From contig NZ_CAJPVH010000039.1 of the NCBI RefSeq assembly GCF_905397395.1, positions 1-55,219 on the forward strand: 55,219 bases of DNA. The letters are read 5' to 3'. The notes below the pieces were generated by a model, which was not told the DNA's origin, did no database searches, and worked only from the letters and a program-made list of their open reading frames with translations. Made by a program: the position numbers and the translations under genes. Shown piece after piece: positions 44,537 to 52,986 of the stretch. The stretch comes from Cupriavidus campinensis. GTDB lineage: Bacteria > Pseudomonadota > Gammaproteobacteria > Burkholderiales > Burkholderiaceae. How positions within the stretch are numbered: position 1 is the first letter of the stretch; each line of letters opens with the position of its first letter.

Positions 44537-45244
44537 GTGAACCCGCTCGAACTGAGCAAGGCCGTCGGTGCCGTAACCGATGAAGATCTTCGCCGTGCCG
44601 CCGAGGCCAGTGCCGCCAGCCGGGCCGGACAACGCTCCACCGTCCTGGTGCGGGAGTTGGCCGCGCATCACCGCTCGCGCCTGCTCAAGCATTTTCTCGC
44701 CCTGGGCGAGGAAGATCGCCTGCTCCGTTTTGGCCAGTCCGTTGGCGACCACGTGATCGAAGCCTACGTGGACAGCATCGACTTCGACCACGACACCGTA
44801 TTCGGCGTCTATGACGAAGACCTCGTGCTGATTGGCGTGGGGCACTTTGCCAACCTGCGCGACAACGCCCAGGGCCGCGTGGCCGAGTTCGGCGTGTCGG
44901 TCTCGCAGAGCGCGCGCGGCCGGGGTATCGGCAGCGCGCTGTTCGAACGCGCCGCAATGCATGGCCGCAATACCAATGTCCGCACGCTCTATATGCACTG
45001 CCTGTCGCGCAATGCCGCGATGATGCACATTGCCAAGAAGGCCGGCATGAAGGTGCAATATGCCTATGGCGAGGCCGATGCCTATCTGGAACTGCCGCCC
45101 GCCGACACCGTGAGCCGCCTGACCGAGGCGCTCGACGAACAGGTGGCCGACCTCGACTACATGGTCCGCCGCAACCTGCGCGACGCACGGCGCTTCGGCC
45201 TGCGCTTCTGGCGCTCGCTGCTGCCGCAGAAGCGCGTGGTCTGA
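44537..45244 (+). CDS. GNAT family N-acetyltransferase
   Basis: 235 residues. The acetyl-CoA-binding motif is visible as VSVSQSARGRGIGSALFERAA, with the following strand TLYMHCLSRNAAMMHIAKKAGM. The N-terminal 60 residues (EDLRRAAEASAASRAG) are helical. The GTG at 44537 is preferred because AAGAGGAAA lies just upstream; a TTG 21 bases earlier is weaker. The C-terminal 40 residues are a basic helical tail. Substrate unknown. Ends 26 bp before a perfect hairpin. Confidence 0.9.
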   Translation: MNPLELSKAVGAVTDEDLRRAAEASAASRAGQRSTVLVRELAAHHRSRLLKHFLALGEEDRLLRFGQSVGDHVIEAYVDSIDFDHDTVFGVYDEDLVLIGVGHFANLRDNAQGRVAEFGVSVSQSARGRGIGSALFERAAMHGRNTNVRTLYMHCLSRNAAMMHIAKKAGMKVQYAYGEADAYLELPPADTVSRLTEALDEQVADLDYMVRRNLRDARRFGLRFWRSLLPQKRVV

Positions 45245-45269
45245 CGGCTCGCCCGCAACGGCATGACCG

Positions 45270-45298
45270 AATCGGCGCACCCTGGTGGTGCGCCGATT
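45270..45298. terminator. bidirectional terminator hairpin
   Basis: A perfect 12-bp stem (AATCGGCGCACC at 45270-45281 with its complement at 45287-45298) and a CTGGT loop lie between the convergent GNAT and lrp genes. Only a short T-run follows on the plus strand (GCGTTTA), so termination strength is uncertain. Confidence 0.65.
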
Positions 45299-45336
45299 GC
45301 GTTTAACGAACCACTTACCAGGCCGACTTCCCCCGA

Positions 45337-45828
45337 TCAGCCCCCGGCCACCGGCAGCGCCGTGGTGTCCTTGATCGACTCCAGCGCGAAGCTGGACCGC
45401 ACATCGATCACCGACGGATGCGCCAGCAATTGCTCCTGCATGAAGCGGGCGAAGTGCTCCATGTCCTGCACATAGACCTTGAGCAGCAGGTCCATCTCGC
45501 CGGTCATGGCGTGGCAGGCGGCCACCTCGGGCCAGTTCTGGATGGCCGCGCGGAACTGGTCCAGCGGCGCCTTGCCCTTGGGCGTACCGCCCTGCTTCTC
45601 CAGCCGCACATTGATATAGGCGAGCAGCCCCAGCCCGATCTTGTAGGGCTCGAGCAGCGCCGCGTACTGGCGGATCACCCCGATTTCCTCGAGCCGGCGG
45701 ATCCGGCGCAGGCATGGGCTCGGCGACAGGTTCACGCGCTCGGCCACTTCCAGGTTGGTCAGCCTCCCGTTGGTCTGCAGGACCTCCAGAATCTTGCGGT
45801 CGATCTTGTCCAGCTCCACCTTGCTCAC
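45337..45828 (-). CDS. Lrp/AsnC family transcriptional regulator
   Basis: 163-residue regulator: an N-terminal helix-turn-helix (LDKIDRKILEVLQTNGRLTNLEVAERVNLSPSPCLRRIRRLE) and a C-terminal RAM/ligand domain (EVAACHAMTGEMDLLLKVYVQDMEHFARFM). The GTG at 45828 is chosen for its GGAG about nine bases upstream and because the longer frame (GTG 45891) adds a basic stretch not found in the family. It could be Lrp itself or a relative; the NLSPSPCLRRIRRLEEIGVI block is typical of Lrp proper. Confidence 0.92.
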   Translation of the reverse strand: MSKVELDKIDRKILEVLQTNGRLTNLEVAERVNLSPSPCLRRIRRLEEIGVIRQYAALLEPYKIGLGLLAYINVRLEKQGGTPKGKAPLDQFRAAIQNWPEVAACHAMTGEMDLLLKVYVQDMEHFARFMQEQLLAHPSVIDVRSSFALESIKDTTALPVAGG

Positions 45829-46007
45829 GTTTTGTTGCTCCGCAGTATATTTGTCGGCAATTTTTTTGCGCAAATTTAGCAAGTCAGGCACAAGTACGCA
45901 ATTTATTTGATGAGATATCCGCCTGAACCGCCCTCGACGTGCGCCGGCGGTGCGCCCCGGAGAGGCAAGGATGGTGCCAACTTCGGCACTTTCCGGGGTA
46001 CCCAGAC

Positions 46008-46038
46008 AAAAAAAAGCGCGACCCGAAGGTCGCGCTTT
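46008..46038 (-). terminator. intrinsic terminator of the EF-hand gene
   Basis: Read on the minus strand: AAAGCGCGACC, TTCG loop, GGTCGCGCTTT, then a run of eight T residues (46008-46015). It lies 20 bp after the stop of the EF-hand gene and is a textbook rho-independent terminator. Confidence 0.9.
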
Positions 46039-46057
46039 CCAGCGGGGTGGCGAAGAC

Positions 46058-46681
46058 TTAGCCGCCGCTGCTCGACGGCACCGCCGGGGCCGAGGCGCCT
46101 GGGCCGCGGCCGGGGCCGCCGTGGCGCTTCATGTGTTCGTCGCGCATCTTCTTCATGCTCGACTCCACTTCGGCGGTGGTCACCTTGCCGTCGCGGTTGG
46201 CATCGATCGCATCGAAGCGGTTGGCCATGCGCGGGAACGCGGCCTTGAACTCGTCACGGGTCAGCGCGCCGTCGTTGTTCTTGTCCGCTGCCTTGAATTT
46301 GGCTTCGAACTCGGCCTTCATCTTGGCGCGATGCTCTTCCATGGCGGTCTTGCGGTAGGCCGCCAGTTCCGACTTGTCGAGCTTGCCGTCCTTGTTGGTA
46401 TCGATCTTGGCGAACATCGCGTCGGCCTCGGCCTTCGAGATGGCGCCGTCGCCGTCGGTATCCACCGACTTCAGCCACATGCCGCCATGGTGGTGGCCGG
46501 GGCCGCCGTGGCGACCTGCCATGTCGCCGCGCGGGCCGCCTTGGGGGCCTTGCGCCGCCGGGGGGGTGGTCGGTGCCGGGGCCGGGGTGGTGGCCTGGGC
46601 GAAAGCGGCGCCCGCCACCACGACCATGGCCGAAGCGGCCGCGAACTTCTTCAGGATGTGGGTCTTGTGAGTCCGTTGCAT
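46058..46681 (-). CDS. secreted EF-hand calcium-binding protein
   Basis: 207 residues with a signal peptide (KKFAAASAMVVVAGAAFAQA, cleavage after AFA). Four EF-hand loops are visible in order: DTDGDGAISKAE, DTNKDGKLDKSE, DKNNDGALTRDE, DANRDGKVTTAE, each with the Asp ladder and the Glu at position 12. A Pro/Ala/Gly-rich N-terminal linker with HHHGG and a low-complexity C-tail flank them. AAGGAG lies upstream of the ATG at 46681. Exported calcium binding is a safe call; any link to the nearby T2SS gene is inference. Confidence 0.9.
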   Translation of the reverse strand: MQRTHKTHILKKFAAASAMVVVAGAAFAQATTPAPAPTTPPAAQGPQGGPRGDMAGRHGGPGHHHGGMWLKSVDTDGDGAISKAEADAMFAKIDTNKDGKLDKSELAAYRKTAMEEHRAKMKAEFEAKFKAADKNNDGALTRDEFKAAFPRMANRFDAIDANRDGKVTTAEVESSMKKMRDEHMKRHGGPGRGPGASAPAVPSSSGG

Positions 46682-46821
46682 GTCTGTGCTCCTTTTCGTC
46701 ATGTTGGGCATGTACGGATTAGAACGCAGACGATCTCGCAAAGTTGGCACTTTTAATACGATGTTACGGGCCTCACAGAATGGACGACTCGCGTAAACAT
46801 GCGAAAGACAGCCCAATATTG

Positions 46822-46844
46822 CGCAACCGTTTGAAACGGTTGCG
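46822..46844. terminator. hairpin abutting the gspC stop
   Basis: CGCAACCGTT (46822-46831) pairs with AACGGTTGCG (46835-46844) around TGA, directly next to the gspC stop at 46845-46847. No T-run follows on the minus strand. It may act as a weak terminator or RNA stabiliser between gspC and the EF-hand gene. Confidence 0.45.
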
Positions 46845-47549
46845 TCAGCCGCCCCCGGGGGCGTCAGGCATGCCTGGAGGCATCTGCGGCGGCGCCACCT
46901 GGGGCTGCGGCTGCATGGTCTGCTGCGGTGGTGGCTGATAAGGCTGATAAGGCTGCTGGGGCTGCTGGGCCGGTTGCGCCATCGCACCAGCCGTTACGGA
47001 AGGCGGCGGTGCGAGGTTGCCCGGCGGTTGCAACGGCGTGGAGAGCGGCGCGGCGGCGCCCGATGGCGGTGCCGCCGGCGCGGGGCCACGGCTGCCGGCG
47101 CTCACGCCGGTCTGGAGCGGCAGCGCGATTTCCTGCCGCACGCCGTTGCGTTCGATCACGATGTTGCGGCCGTGGATCTCGGTCAGCTTGATCTGCGGCG
47201 ACAGCGACGTCCCGGCGCGCACGGACTTGGCCGGCCCGCCGTCGAGCGAGAGGATGGCGGCGGCCGGACCCACGCCGTCGAGGTCCGCCACCACGCCGAT
47301 CAGCTGCACGTCACGCACGCCCGCCTGGGCGCTGCCGCCGAACAGCGTGGCCACGGCGCCTGTCTCCACCGCCTCCGTCTGCGCCACGCGCGCGCTCTTG
47401 GGCACCGGGATCGTGCGCATCGCGCTGAACGCGAGCACCCAGTGCGTCACCAGCGCGCACAGTGCCACAAATAGCAGCAGCCCCGCGACGCGGGGCAGCC
47501 AGGGAGCGGAGAGGTCGAAGCGAAGCGGAGACCGGGAAAGGGTGGCCAC
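46845..47549 (-). CDS. gspC: type II secretion inner-membrane protein GspC
   Basis: 234 residues. One N-terminal transmembrane helix (VAGLLLFVALCALVTHWVLAFSAM), then the HR domain (ATLFGGSAQAGVRDVQLIGVVAD, LSLDGGPAKSVRAGTSL) that contacts the secretin GspD. There is no PDZ domain; the C-terminal about 60 residues are Pro/Gln-rich. The start is unclear: GTG 47549 is chosen, with a TTG 30 bases upstream also possible and no clear ribosome site. It is on the opposite strand from gspG-N and separated from them by nsrR and hmp. Confidence 0.9.
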   Translation of the reverse strand: MATLSRSPLRFDLSAPWLPRVAGLLLFVALCALVTHWVLAFSAMRTIPVPKSARVAQTEAVETGAVATLFGGSAQAGVRDVQLIGVVADLDGVGPAAAILSLDGGPAKSVRAGTSLSPQIKLTEIHGRNIVIERNGVRQEIALPLQTGVSAGSRGPAPAAPPSGAAAPLSTPLQPPGNLAPPPSVTAGAMAQPAQQPQQPYQPYQPPPQQTMQPQPQVAPPQMPPGMPDAPGGG

Positions 47550-47651
47550 GAGACAGTACGCCGGCACGCCGACGATCAAAGAAGATCGCCTAGCGTACCA
47601 GACGCATGTGTCGGCTGTCAGTCGACTGTCAATCGGCGGTCCGCCAGCCGG

Positions 47652-48872
47652 TCAGAGCAGGTCGTCGAGCAGGTCGGGACCGAACACTTCGCGATGGATA
47701 TGGCCCACCGGAATCCCTGCCGAGATCAGCGCCAGGCGCTGGGCCTGCATGAAGCCGATCGGGCCGCACATATAGAACTGGCCGTCCTGGAACGCGGAGG
47801 TTTCCTCGGCCGTCAGCAGCGCGTGGATCGGCAGCGTGCCGACGTGATCGTAGTCGTGCCCGGCCACGTCGCCCGCCTGGGGCGTCTCGTAGCTGATATG
47901 GGTACGCAGGTTGGGCATGCGCTCACGCGCCCAGGCCAGGTCCTTGCGGTGGGCGTGGTGACGGCCATGGCGCGCCGCATGGGCGAACAGCACCGGGCGG
48001 TTCGGGTTCTCCAGCGCCAGCGTGCGCAGCACGGCAATCATCGGCGTGATGCCGATGCCGGCCGACATCAGCACCATCGGCTTGGTACCGGCCAGCGCGG
48101 GCGCGAAGTCGCCCCACGGCGTGCTCACGTTCAGCGTCGTGCCGACATGGGCGGTGTCATGCAGCCAGTTGGAGACGGCGCCGGCCGGGGTCTCGGCATT
48201 GCCGGCCTCGCGCTTGACCGAGATGCGCCACGTCGGCAGGCCACGTTCGGCGGAAAGCGAATACTGGCGCAGCTGACGGCCGCCATCGGGAAAATTGGCT
48301 TCCACGCTGATGTACTGGCCCGGCGCGAAGTCGCGCAGCGGCGTGCCATCCTCAGCGGCCAGGGTCAGCGCCACCACGGCATCGCCCTCGTTCTCGCGGC
48401 GTACCACGCGCACGGCCTGCAGCTCGCCCGCCTTCACGTTGTGGCGGTCGTAGAGGCGTGCCTCGGCGGCAATCAGTTCGCCGGCCAGCAGCCAGTAGGC
48501 TTCGTCCCAGGCGGCCATCAGCGGCGGCGTGGCGGCGTCGCCCAGCACGGCGGAAATCGCTTCGAGCAGATGCTTGCCGACGATCGGGTAGTGCGCGGAG
48601 GTCAAACCCACGGCCACGTGCTTGTGGACAATGCGCTCCACCACGGGCGCGAGCACGTCGGCGCGGTCCACATTGGCGGCGTAGGCGAACACGGCCGAGG
48701 CGAGCGACTGCTGCTGCGCGCCATTGGCCTGGTTGCCCATGTTGAACAGCCGGGTCAGTTCCGGCCGCGCGGCGAACATTTCGCGATAGAAGTGCGTCGT
48801 GATGGCAAGGCCGTGCTCACGCAGCACGGGAACGCTGGCATCGATATAGGGGCGGGAAGCTGCCGACAGCAT
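47652..48872 (-). CDS. hmp: flavohemoprotein, nitric oxide dioxygenase
   Basis: 406-residue three-domain enzyme that converts NO and O2 to nitrate with NAD(P)H. Globin domain 1-140 with the haem proximal His and the start MLSAASRPYIDASVPVLREHG; FAD domain with RQYSLSAERG; NAD domain with MSAGIGITPMIAVLRTL and FYMCGPIGFM. Cupriavidus has the well-studied FHP of this type. A palindromic NsrR-like site (48893-48909) lies 20 bp upstream, and nsrR precedes it on the same strand. Confidence 0.96.
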   Translation of the reverse strand: MLSAASRPYIDASVPVLREHGLAITTHFYREMFAARPELTRLFNMGNQANGAQQQSLASAVFAYAANVDRADVLAPVVERIVHKHVAVGLTSAHYPIVGKHLLEAISAVLGDAATPPLMAAWDEAYWLLAGELIAAEARLYDRHNVKAGELQAVRVVRRENEGDAVVALTLAAEDGTPLRDFAPGQYISVEANFPDGGRQLRQYSLSAERGLPTWRISVKREAGNAETPAGAVSNWLHDTAHVGTTLNVSTPWGDFAPALAGTKPMVLMSAGIGITPMIAVLRTLALENPNRPVLFAHAARHGRHHAHRKDLAWARERMPNLRTHISYETPQAGDVAGHDYDHVGTLPIHALLTAEETSAFQDGQFYMCGPIGFMQAQRLALISAGIPVGHIHREVFGPDLLDDLL

Positions 48873-48892
48873 CTGGAAAACTCCGAATTATC

Positions 48893-48909
48893 ATGCATGT
48901 TGGATGCAT
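48893..48909. promoter_or_regulatory. NsrR-type operator upstream of hmp
   Basis: ATGCATGTTGGATGCAT, two ATGCAT half-sites 11 bp apart, lies between nsrR and the hmp start. NsrR sites in other bacteria are pairs of such half-sites (AANATGCATTT type), so repression of hmp relieved by NO is the likely reading. Confidence 0.6.
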
Positions 48910-48972
48910 GTTTTATCGCACAATAAAGCCGGCGCATGGCTCGAGGGTCCGGGATCTGTGGTCCCGGAACCG

Positions 48973-49425
48973 TCAGGCTGCTCGCCGGCTCAGGAAATTA
49001 CGATGCAGGGTGATGATCGACTCGGCGGTACGGCTGCCGATGACATCGCCCAGGGTGACGCCGTCCAGCGCGCGGTAGAAGGCCTCCTCGGCCTCGTCCA
49101 GCGCCAGCTTCAGCCGGCAGTTGCCCTTGAGCGCGCACGGCGGATCGGCGCAGTCGACCACCGACTTGTGCCCTTCCAGCTCGCGCAGGATCGTGCCCAC
49201 CGACAGCCGTTCCGCACCCGGCCCAAGCTGCAGGCCACCATGGCGGCCGCGCGTGGCCGTGATCCAGCCGAGCTTCGACAGCCGCGCAGCCACCTTCACG
49301 AGGTGGTTGTGCGAGATGTCGAATTGCTGGCCGACCTCGGCAATCGTGATCGGCCGGCTGCCATCCGCCCGCGATACATACATCAGCAGGCGCAGCGCAT
49401 AGTCGGAGAAACGGGTCAGTTGCAT
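48973..49425 (-). CDS. nsrR: NO-sensing Rrf2-family repressor NsrR
   Basis: 150 residues starting MQLTRFSDYALRLLMYVSR, the Rrf2 winged helix. The three cluster-binding cysteines are in VDCADPPCALKGNC (CxxxxC...C), the NsrR arrangement. It loses its Fe-S cluster function on NO exposure and derepresses targets. It is followed downstream by hmp across 100 bp that contain an NsrR site, and has an NsrR-like sequence upstream (49445-49467). Confidence 0.92.
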   Translation of the reverse strand: MQLTRFSDYALRLLMYVSRADGSRPITIAEVGQQFDISHNHLVKVAARLSKLGWITATRGRHGGLQLGPGAERLSVGTILRELEGHKSVVDCADPPCALKGNCRLKLALDEAEEAFYRALDGVTLGDVIGSRTAESIITLHRNFLSRRAA

Positions 49426-49444
49426 CGTGGATGAAATACTAGAT

Positions 49445-49467
49445 AAGATGCATTGAAGATGCAAGTT
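49445..49467. promoter_or_regulatory. NsrR-like site upstream of nsrR
   Basis: AAGATGCATTG (49445-49455) followed by AAGATGCAAG (49456-49465) looks like one full and one partial NsrR half-site about 20 bp upstream of the nsrR start. It suggests autoregulation; it also lies 135 bp upstream of gspG on the other strand. Confidence 0.45.
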
Positions 49468-49601
49468 ATAAATGCGCGGTTGCCGGGTACGCCACACCCC
49501 ACACGAAACAGTCACGCCGCGGGGGTTATACTTTCTGGCCATACCCGGCCGTGCCTGCCCGCCAGGCGCGGAATGTCCATCCCGATAAGGCCAGACACAC
49601 G

Positions 49602-50081
49602 ATGCGCAGATTCGCCAACTTCTCCTCCGCCCGCACGCCCGCCACCGCCCGCCCGCATGGCCAGCGCCGTGCCCGCGGCTTCACCCTGATCGAGATCATG
49701 GTGGTGATCGTCATCCTGGGGGTGCTGGCAGCGCTGGTGGTACCCAAGATCATGAGCCGCCCGGACGAAGCCCGTATCGTGGCCGCGCGCCAGGATATCT
49801 CGTCGATCATGCAGGCGCTCAAGCTGTACCGCCTCGACAACGGCCGCTACCCGACCACCGAGCAAGGCGTGCAGGCGCTGGTCAGCAAGCCGACCACCGA
49901 GCCGGTGCCGAACAACTGGAAGGGCGGCGGCTACCTCGAAAGGCTGCCGAAAGACCCCTGGGGCCATGCCTACCAGTACCTGAACCCCGGCGTGCGCGGC
50001 GAGATCGACGTATTCAGCTTCGGCGCCGACGGCCAGGCCGGCGGCAGCGCCAACGACGCCGATATCGGCAACTGGGAATAA
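49602..50081 (+). CDS. gspG: type II secretion major pseudopilin GspG
   Basis: 159 residues. Prepilin cleavage site RARG/FTLIE with the hydrophobic helix MVVIVILGVLAALVVPKIM, then the GspG core (RLDNGRYPTTEQGVQALV, GYLERLPKDPWGHAYQYLNPG). The ATG at 49602 is chosen; a TATACT at 49527-49532 may be its -10. First of the gspG-N operon. Confidence 0.95.
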   Translation: MRRFANFSSARTPATARPHGQRRARGFTLIEIMVVIVILGVLAALVVPKIMSRPDEARIVAARQDISSIMQALKLYRLDNGRYPTTEQGVQALVSKPTTEPVPNNWKGGGYLERLPKDPWGHAYQYLNPGVRGEIDVFSFGADGQAGGSANDADIGNWE

Positions 50082-50110
50082 GTCCTCCCGCCTCCCGCTC
50101 CTTCATCCAC

Positions 50111-50629
50111 ATGGTCCCGGCGACGCCCGCCTTGCTACCGCGCCGCCCTTGCCCGCAGCGCCGCCGGCCCGCCGGCTTCACGCTGCTCGAATTGCTGGTG
50201 GTCATGGTGATCGCCGGCATCGTCATCTCCCTGGTGGCCGTCAACGCCTCGCCCAACGAGCGGGGCCGCGTGCTCGATGACGGCCAGCGCATCGCCCGGC
50301 TGTTCGAACTGGCCCAGGAAGACGCCCAGCTGGGCGCCCGCCCGCTGGCCTGGGAGGGCGATGCCGGCGGCTGGCGCTTCCTGGAATCCACCCCGCAGGG
50401 CTGGGTGCCGATGCGCGCCGATGTCTTCGCGCCCGGCCGCTGGCGGCTGGGGCTGGACAGCGTGATGATCGTCGAAGGCGGCCGGCGCGTGGGCACTGGC
50501 CCGCAGCGGCTGGTATTCGGCCGCGAACTGGTGGACGAGCCGCAGCGGCTGGTCCTCACGCGCGGCGACATCCGCGTGGACATCACCGGCGACGGCAGCG
50601 GCCGCTACCAGGCCACGGTGCCGCAATGA
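50111..50629 (+). CDS. gspH: type II secretion minor pseudopilin GspH
   Basis: 172 residues with a type IV prepilin signal (RRPAG/FTLLELLVVM) and a beta-rich body containing RIARLFELAQEDAQLGARPLAW. Starts 29 bp after the gspG stop and overlaps gspI by 4 bp (ATGA). Confidence 0.92.
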   Translation: MVPATPALLPRRPCPQRRRPAGFTLLELLVVMVIAGIVISLVAVNASPNERGRVLDDGQRIARLFELAQEDAQLGARPLAWEGDAGGWRFLESTPQGWVPMRADVFAPGRWRLGLDSVMIVEGGRRVGTGPQRLVFGRELVDEPQRLVLTRGDIRVDITGDGSGRYQATVPQ

Positions 50630-51045
50630 GCCGCCGCACGCTCCCCCGATCGACCCTCCGTCCGCAACACCGGTCCGGCTTCACGCTGATCGAGGTGCTG
50701 GTGGCGCTGACCATCCTCGCCGTGGCGCTCACGGCCGCCATGCGGGCGATGGGATCGATGACCGAGTCGAGCGCCGCGCTGCAATCGCGCATGCTGGCCG
50801 AGTTCAGCGCCGAGAACCATTTCGCCACACTGCGCCTCTCCAAGACCTGGCCCGAGGCCGGCACGCGCGGCTACGACTGCCCGCAGGGCGGCACGCCGCT
50901 CTGGTGCGAGGAATCGGTCTCGGGCACCCCCAATCCGTCGTTCCGGCGCGTGGAAATTGCCGTGTACCCGTCGGCCACCGACAAATCGGTCAGGCTGGCC
51001 TGGCTCGTCACCCTGGTTCCCAATGAAACGCGCGGCGTCCTCTGA
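50626..51045 (+). CDS. gspI: type II secretion minor pseudopilin GspI
   Basis: 139 residues; prepilin signal RSG/FTLIEVLVALTIL with the N-terminal helix, then the short GspI body (MLAEFSAENHFATLRLSK). It overlaps gspH and gspJ, consistent with an operon. Confidence 0.92.
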   Translation: MSRRTLPRSTLRPQHRSGFTLIEVLVALTILAVALTAAMRAMGSMTESSAALQSRMLAEFSAENHFATLRLSKTWPEAGTRGYDCPQGGTPLWCEESVSGTPNPSFRRVEIAVYPSATDKSVRLAWLVTLVPNETRGVL

Positions 51046-51787
51046 GCGGCCCTCCCCCCGCAGCCATGGCCGGAATGGCCGAGGTGGCTTCACGCTGCTG
51101 GAGATGCTCGTCGCCATCACGCTGATGGCCGTGATGGCCGTGATTGGCTGGCGCGCGCTGGATTCCCTGACGCGCAGCCGCGAACGCCTGACCGACCACG
51201 ACGCGCGCCTCGACGCCCTGAAGGTGCTCTACGGCCAGTTCCAGTCCGATTGCGAGCACCTGGCCAACCCCACCCAACTCCAGGCCAGCCCCGTGGAACT
51301 CGGCGCCAACCAGCTGATGCTGGTGCGCGACCGCCGCGACGAAGGCCAGCCCACCGCCTGGCAGGTGGTGGTCTACCGTGTGGATAACAACACGCTGGTC
51401 CGCATGGCCAGCCGCCCCGCGCTCTCCCGCAACGCGGTGCAGGGCGCGATGGTGAACCTGCGCCAGGGCGCGCCCGGCGGCGCCCAGGTGCGGCCGCTGC
51501 TGCCCGATACGGCCGAGCTGGCCGCGCGCGTCTGGGTGGAGCCAGCCGGCTGGCAGGCCGAGAACGGCCGGGTACGGGCCGCGCTGATGCAGCAGAGCGC
51601 CATCGACAGCGCGGCGGCACAGGCCGCAACCGCCGCCACGGCTGCCGGCGCCAGTGACGCAGACGCCAGTGCCGCCAATATCAACGGCAACGCCACGCTG
51701 CGCGCGCTGGAGTTGACCGTGCTGGCAAAGATGGGCGATGGCGACGCGCCACGCCGGTTCCAGAAAGTCTGCATGACCGGCCTATGA
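51023..51787 (+). CDS. gspJ: type II secretion minor pseudopilin GspJ
   Basis: 254 residues; signal GRGG/FTLLEMLVAITLM, body with LDALKVLYGQFQSDCEHLANPT and a C-terminal Ala-rich loop (AQAATAATAAGASDADASAAN) not usual in shorter GspJ. ATG 51023 overlaps gspI by 23 bp; the frame opens further upstream inside gspI, which is not used. Confidence 0.93.
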   Translation: MKRAASSERPSPRSHGRNGRGGFTLLEMLVAITLMAVMAVIGWRALDSLTRSRERLTDHDARLDALKVLYGQFQSDCEHLANPTQLQASPVELGANQLMLVRDRRDEGQPTAWQVVVYRVDNNTLVRMASRPALSRNAVQGAMVNLRQGAPGGAQVRPLLPDTAELAARVWVEPAGWQAENGRVRAALMQQSAIDSAAAQAATAATAAGASDADASAANINGNATLRALELTVLAKMGDGDAPRRFQKVCMTGL

Positions 51788-52797
51788 ACGCGCGCCCTGC
51801 CCTCCCTCGCCACCGTACCCACCAGCGCGGCGCCGCCGTGGTCACGGCCCTGCTGATGGTGACGCTGGCCGTGGTCATCGTCTCCGGCATGCTGTGGCGC
51901 CAGCAGGTACAGATCCGGTCGATCGAGAACCAGCGCCTGACCGCGCAGGCCGCGTGGATCGAGCGCGCGGCCGTGGACTGGGCGCGGCTGATCCTGCGCG
52001 ACGACCAGCGCCGCTCCCGGGTCGACTATCTCGGCGAGCCGTGGTCGGTACCGGTGGCGGAGACGCGGCTGTCCGACTTTCTCGGCGCCGGGCTGCGCAC
52101 GGACCAGGCCGGGGAGACCTCGTTCCTGTCCGGCCGCATCGTCGATGCGCAGGCGCGCTTCAACCTCAACAACCTCTATATCTGGAACGCCTCGGGCACC
52201 GGGCGCGTGGTGGAGATCGACCTGCCCTCGCTGCTGGTCTACCGCCGCCTGCTTCAAACGCTCGGCATGAACCCGTCGCTGGCGGAGCCCACCGCGCAGT
52301 ATCTGGTACGCGCGGCGCGCGGGGCGTCGCCCGACGGCCAGCCCGTGCCGCGCCCGCCCGACACCGCCGCCGACCTGCTTGCCATTCCCGGCTACAACCC
52401 GGCGATGGTGGCCACGCTGGAGCCGTTCATCGTGTTCCTGCCCGAAGCGACCAAGATCAACGCCAACACGGCCGAGCCCGAGGTGCTGGCCGCCGCCATC
52501 GACAAGCTCCCACTGGATCGCGCCCGCGAGCTGGTGCGCCAGCGCGACAGCGCCTATTTCCTCGATGCCAGCGACATCGTCAAGCGGCTGCGCGCCGTGG
52601 CGCCGCAGGCCGACACCACCGCCGCCGGAGCCCTTGAGGTAAGCACCCACTATTTCCTGGTGTATGGTCTGGTGCGGCACGAGCGCGCGCGGCGGCTGCA
52701 GGTGTCGTTGGTGCAGCGCGCCCCCACGCTCGGGAGCGGCAACACCACCCGTGTACTCTGGGTACGCGACACCGACCGCCTCCCCGAGGCGCCCTGA
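51784..52797 (+). CDS. gspK: type II secretion minor pseudopilin GspK
   Basis: 337 residues; less typical prepilin signal (HQRG/AAVVTALLMVTLAVVIVSG) and the GspK body (RIVDAQARFNLNNLY, TKINANTAEPEVLAAAI helix-hairpin-helix-like SAM region). ATGA overlap with gspJ. GspK caps the pseudopilus tip with GspI and GspJ. Confidence 0.95.
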   Translation: MNARPALPRHRTHQRGAAVVTALLMVTLAVVIVSGMLWRQQVQIRSIENQRLTAQAAWIERAAVDWARLILRDDQRRSRVDYLGEPWSVPVAETRLSDFLGAGLRTDQAGETSFLSGRIVDAQARFNLNNLYIWNASGTGRVVEIDLPSLLVYRRLLQTLGMNPSLAEPTAQYLVRAARGASPDGQPVPRPPDTAADLLAIPGYNPAMVATLEPFIVFLPEATKINANTAEPEVLAAAIDKLPLDRARELVRQRDSAYFLDASDIVKRLRAVAPQADTTAAGALEVSTHYFLVYGLVRHERARRLQVSLVQRAPTLGSGNTTRVLWVRDTDRLPEAP

Positions 52798-52986
52798 GCC
52801 GCGCAGGCACCCCGGGTGCGGCATGCTCCATAGATGTGGGACGAATGTCGGACGAATGTCGGCCCCAGATTCAGACAGGACTGTATTGACGTGCTTTAGT
52901 CACACAGGCAAGGTACGCTGTTGCGCCGAACCCGGGCGGCCTGCCGCGCCGCCCATCCAGACCGAGCGATTCCATTTAGGTAACCC

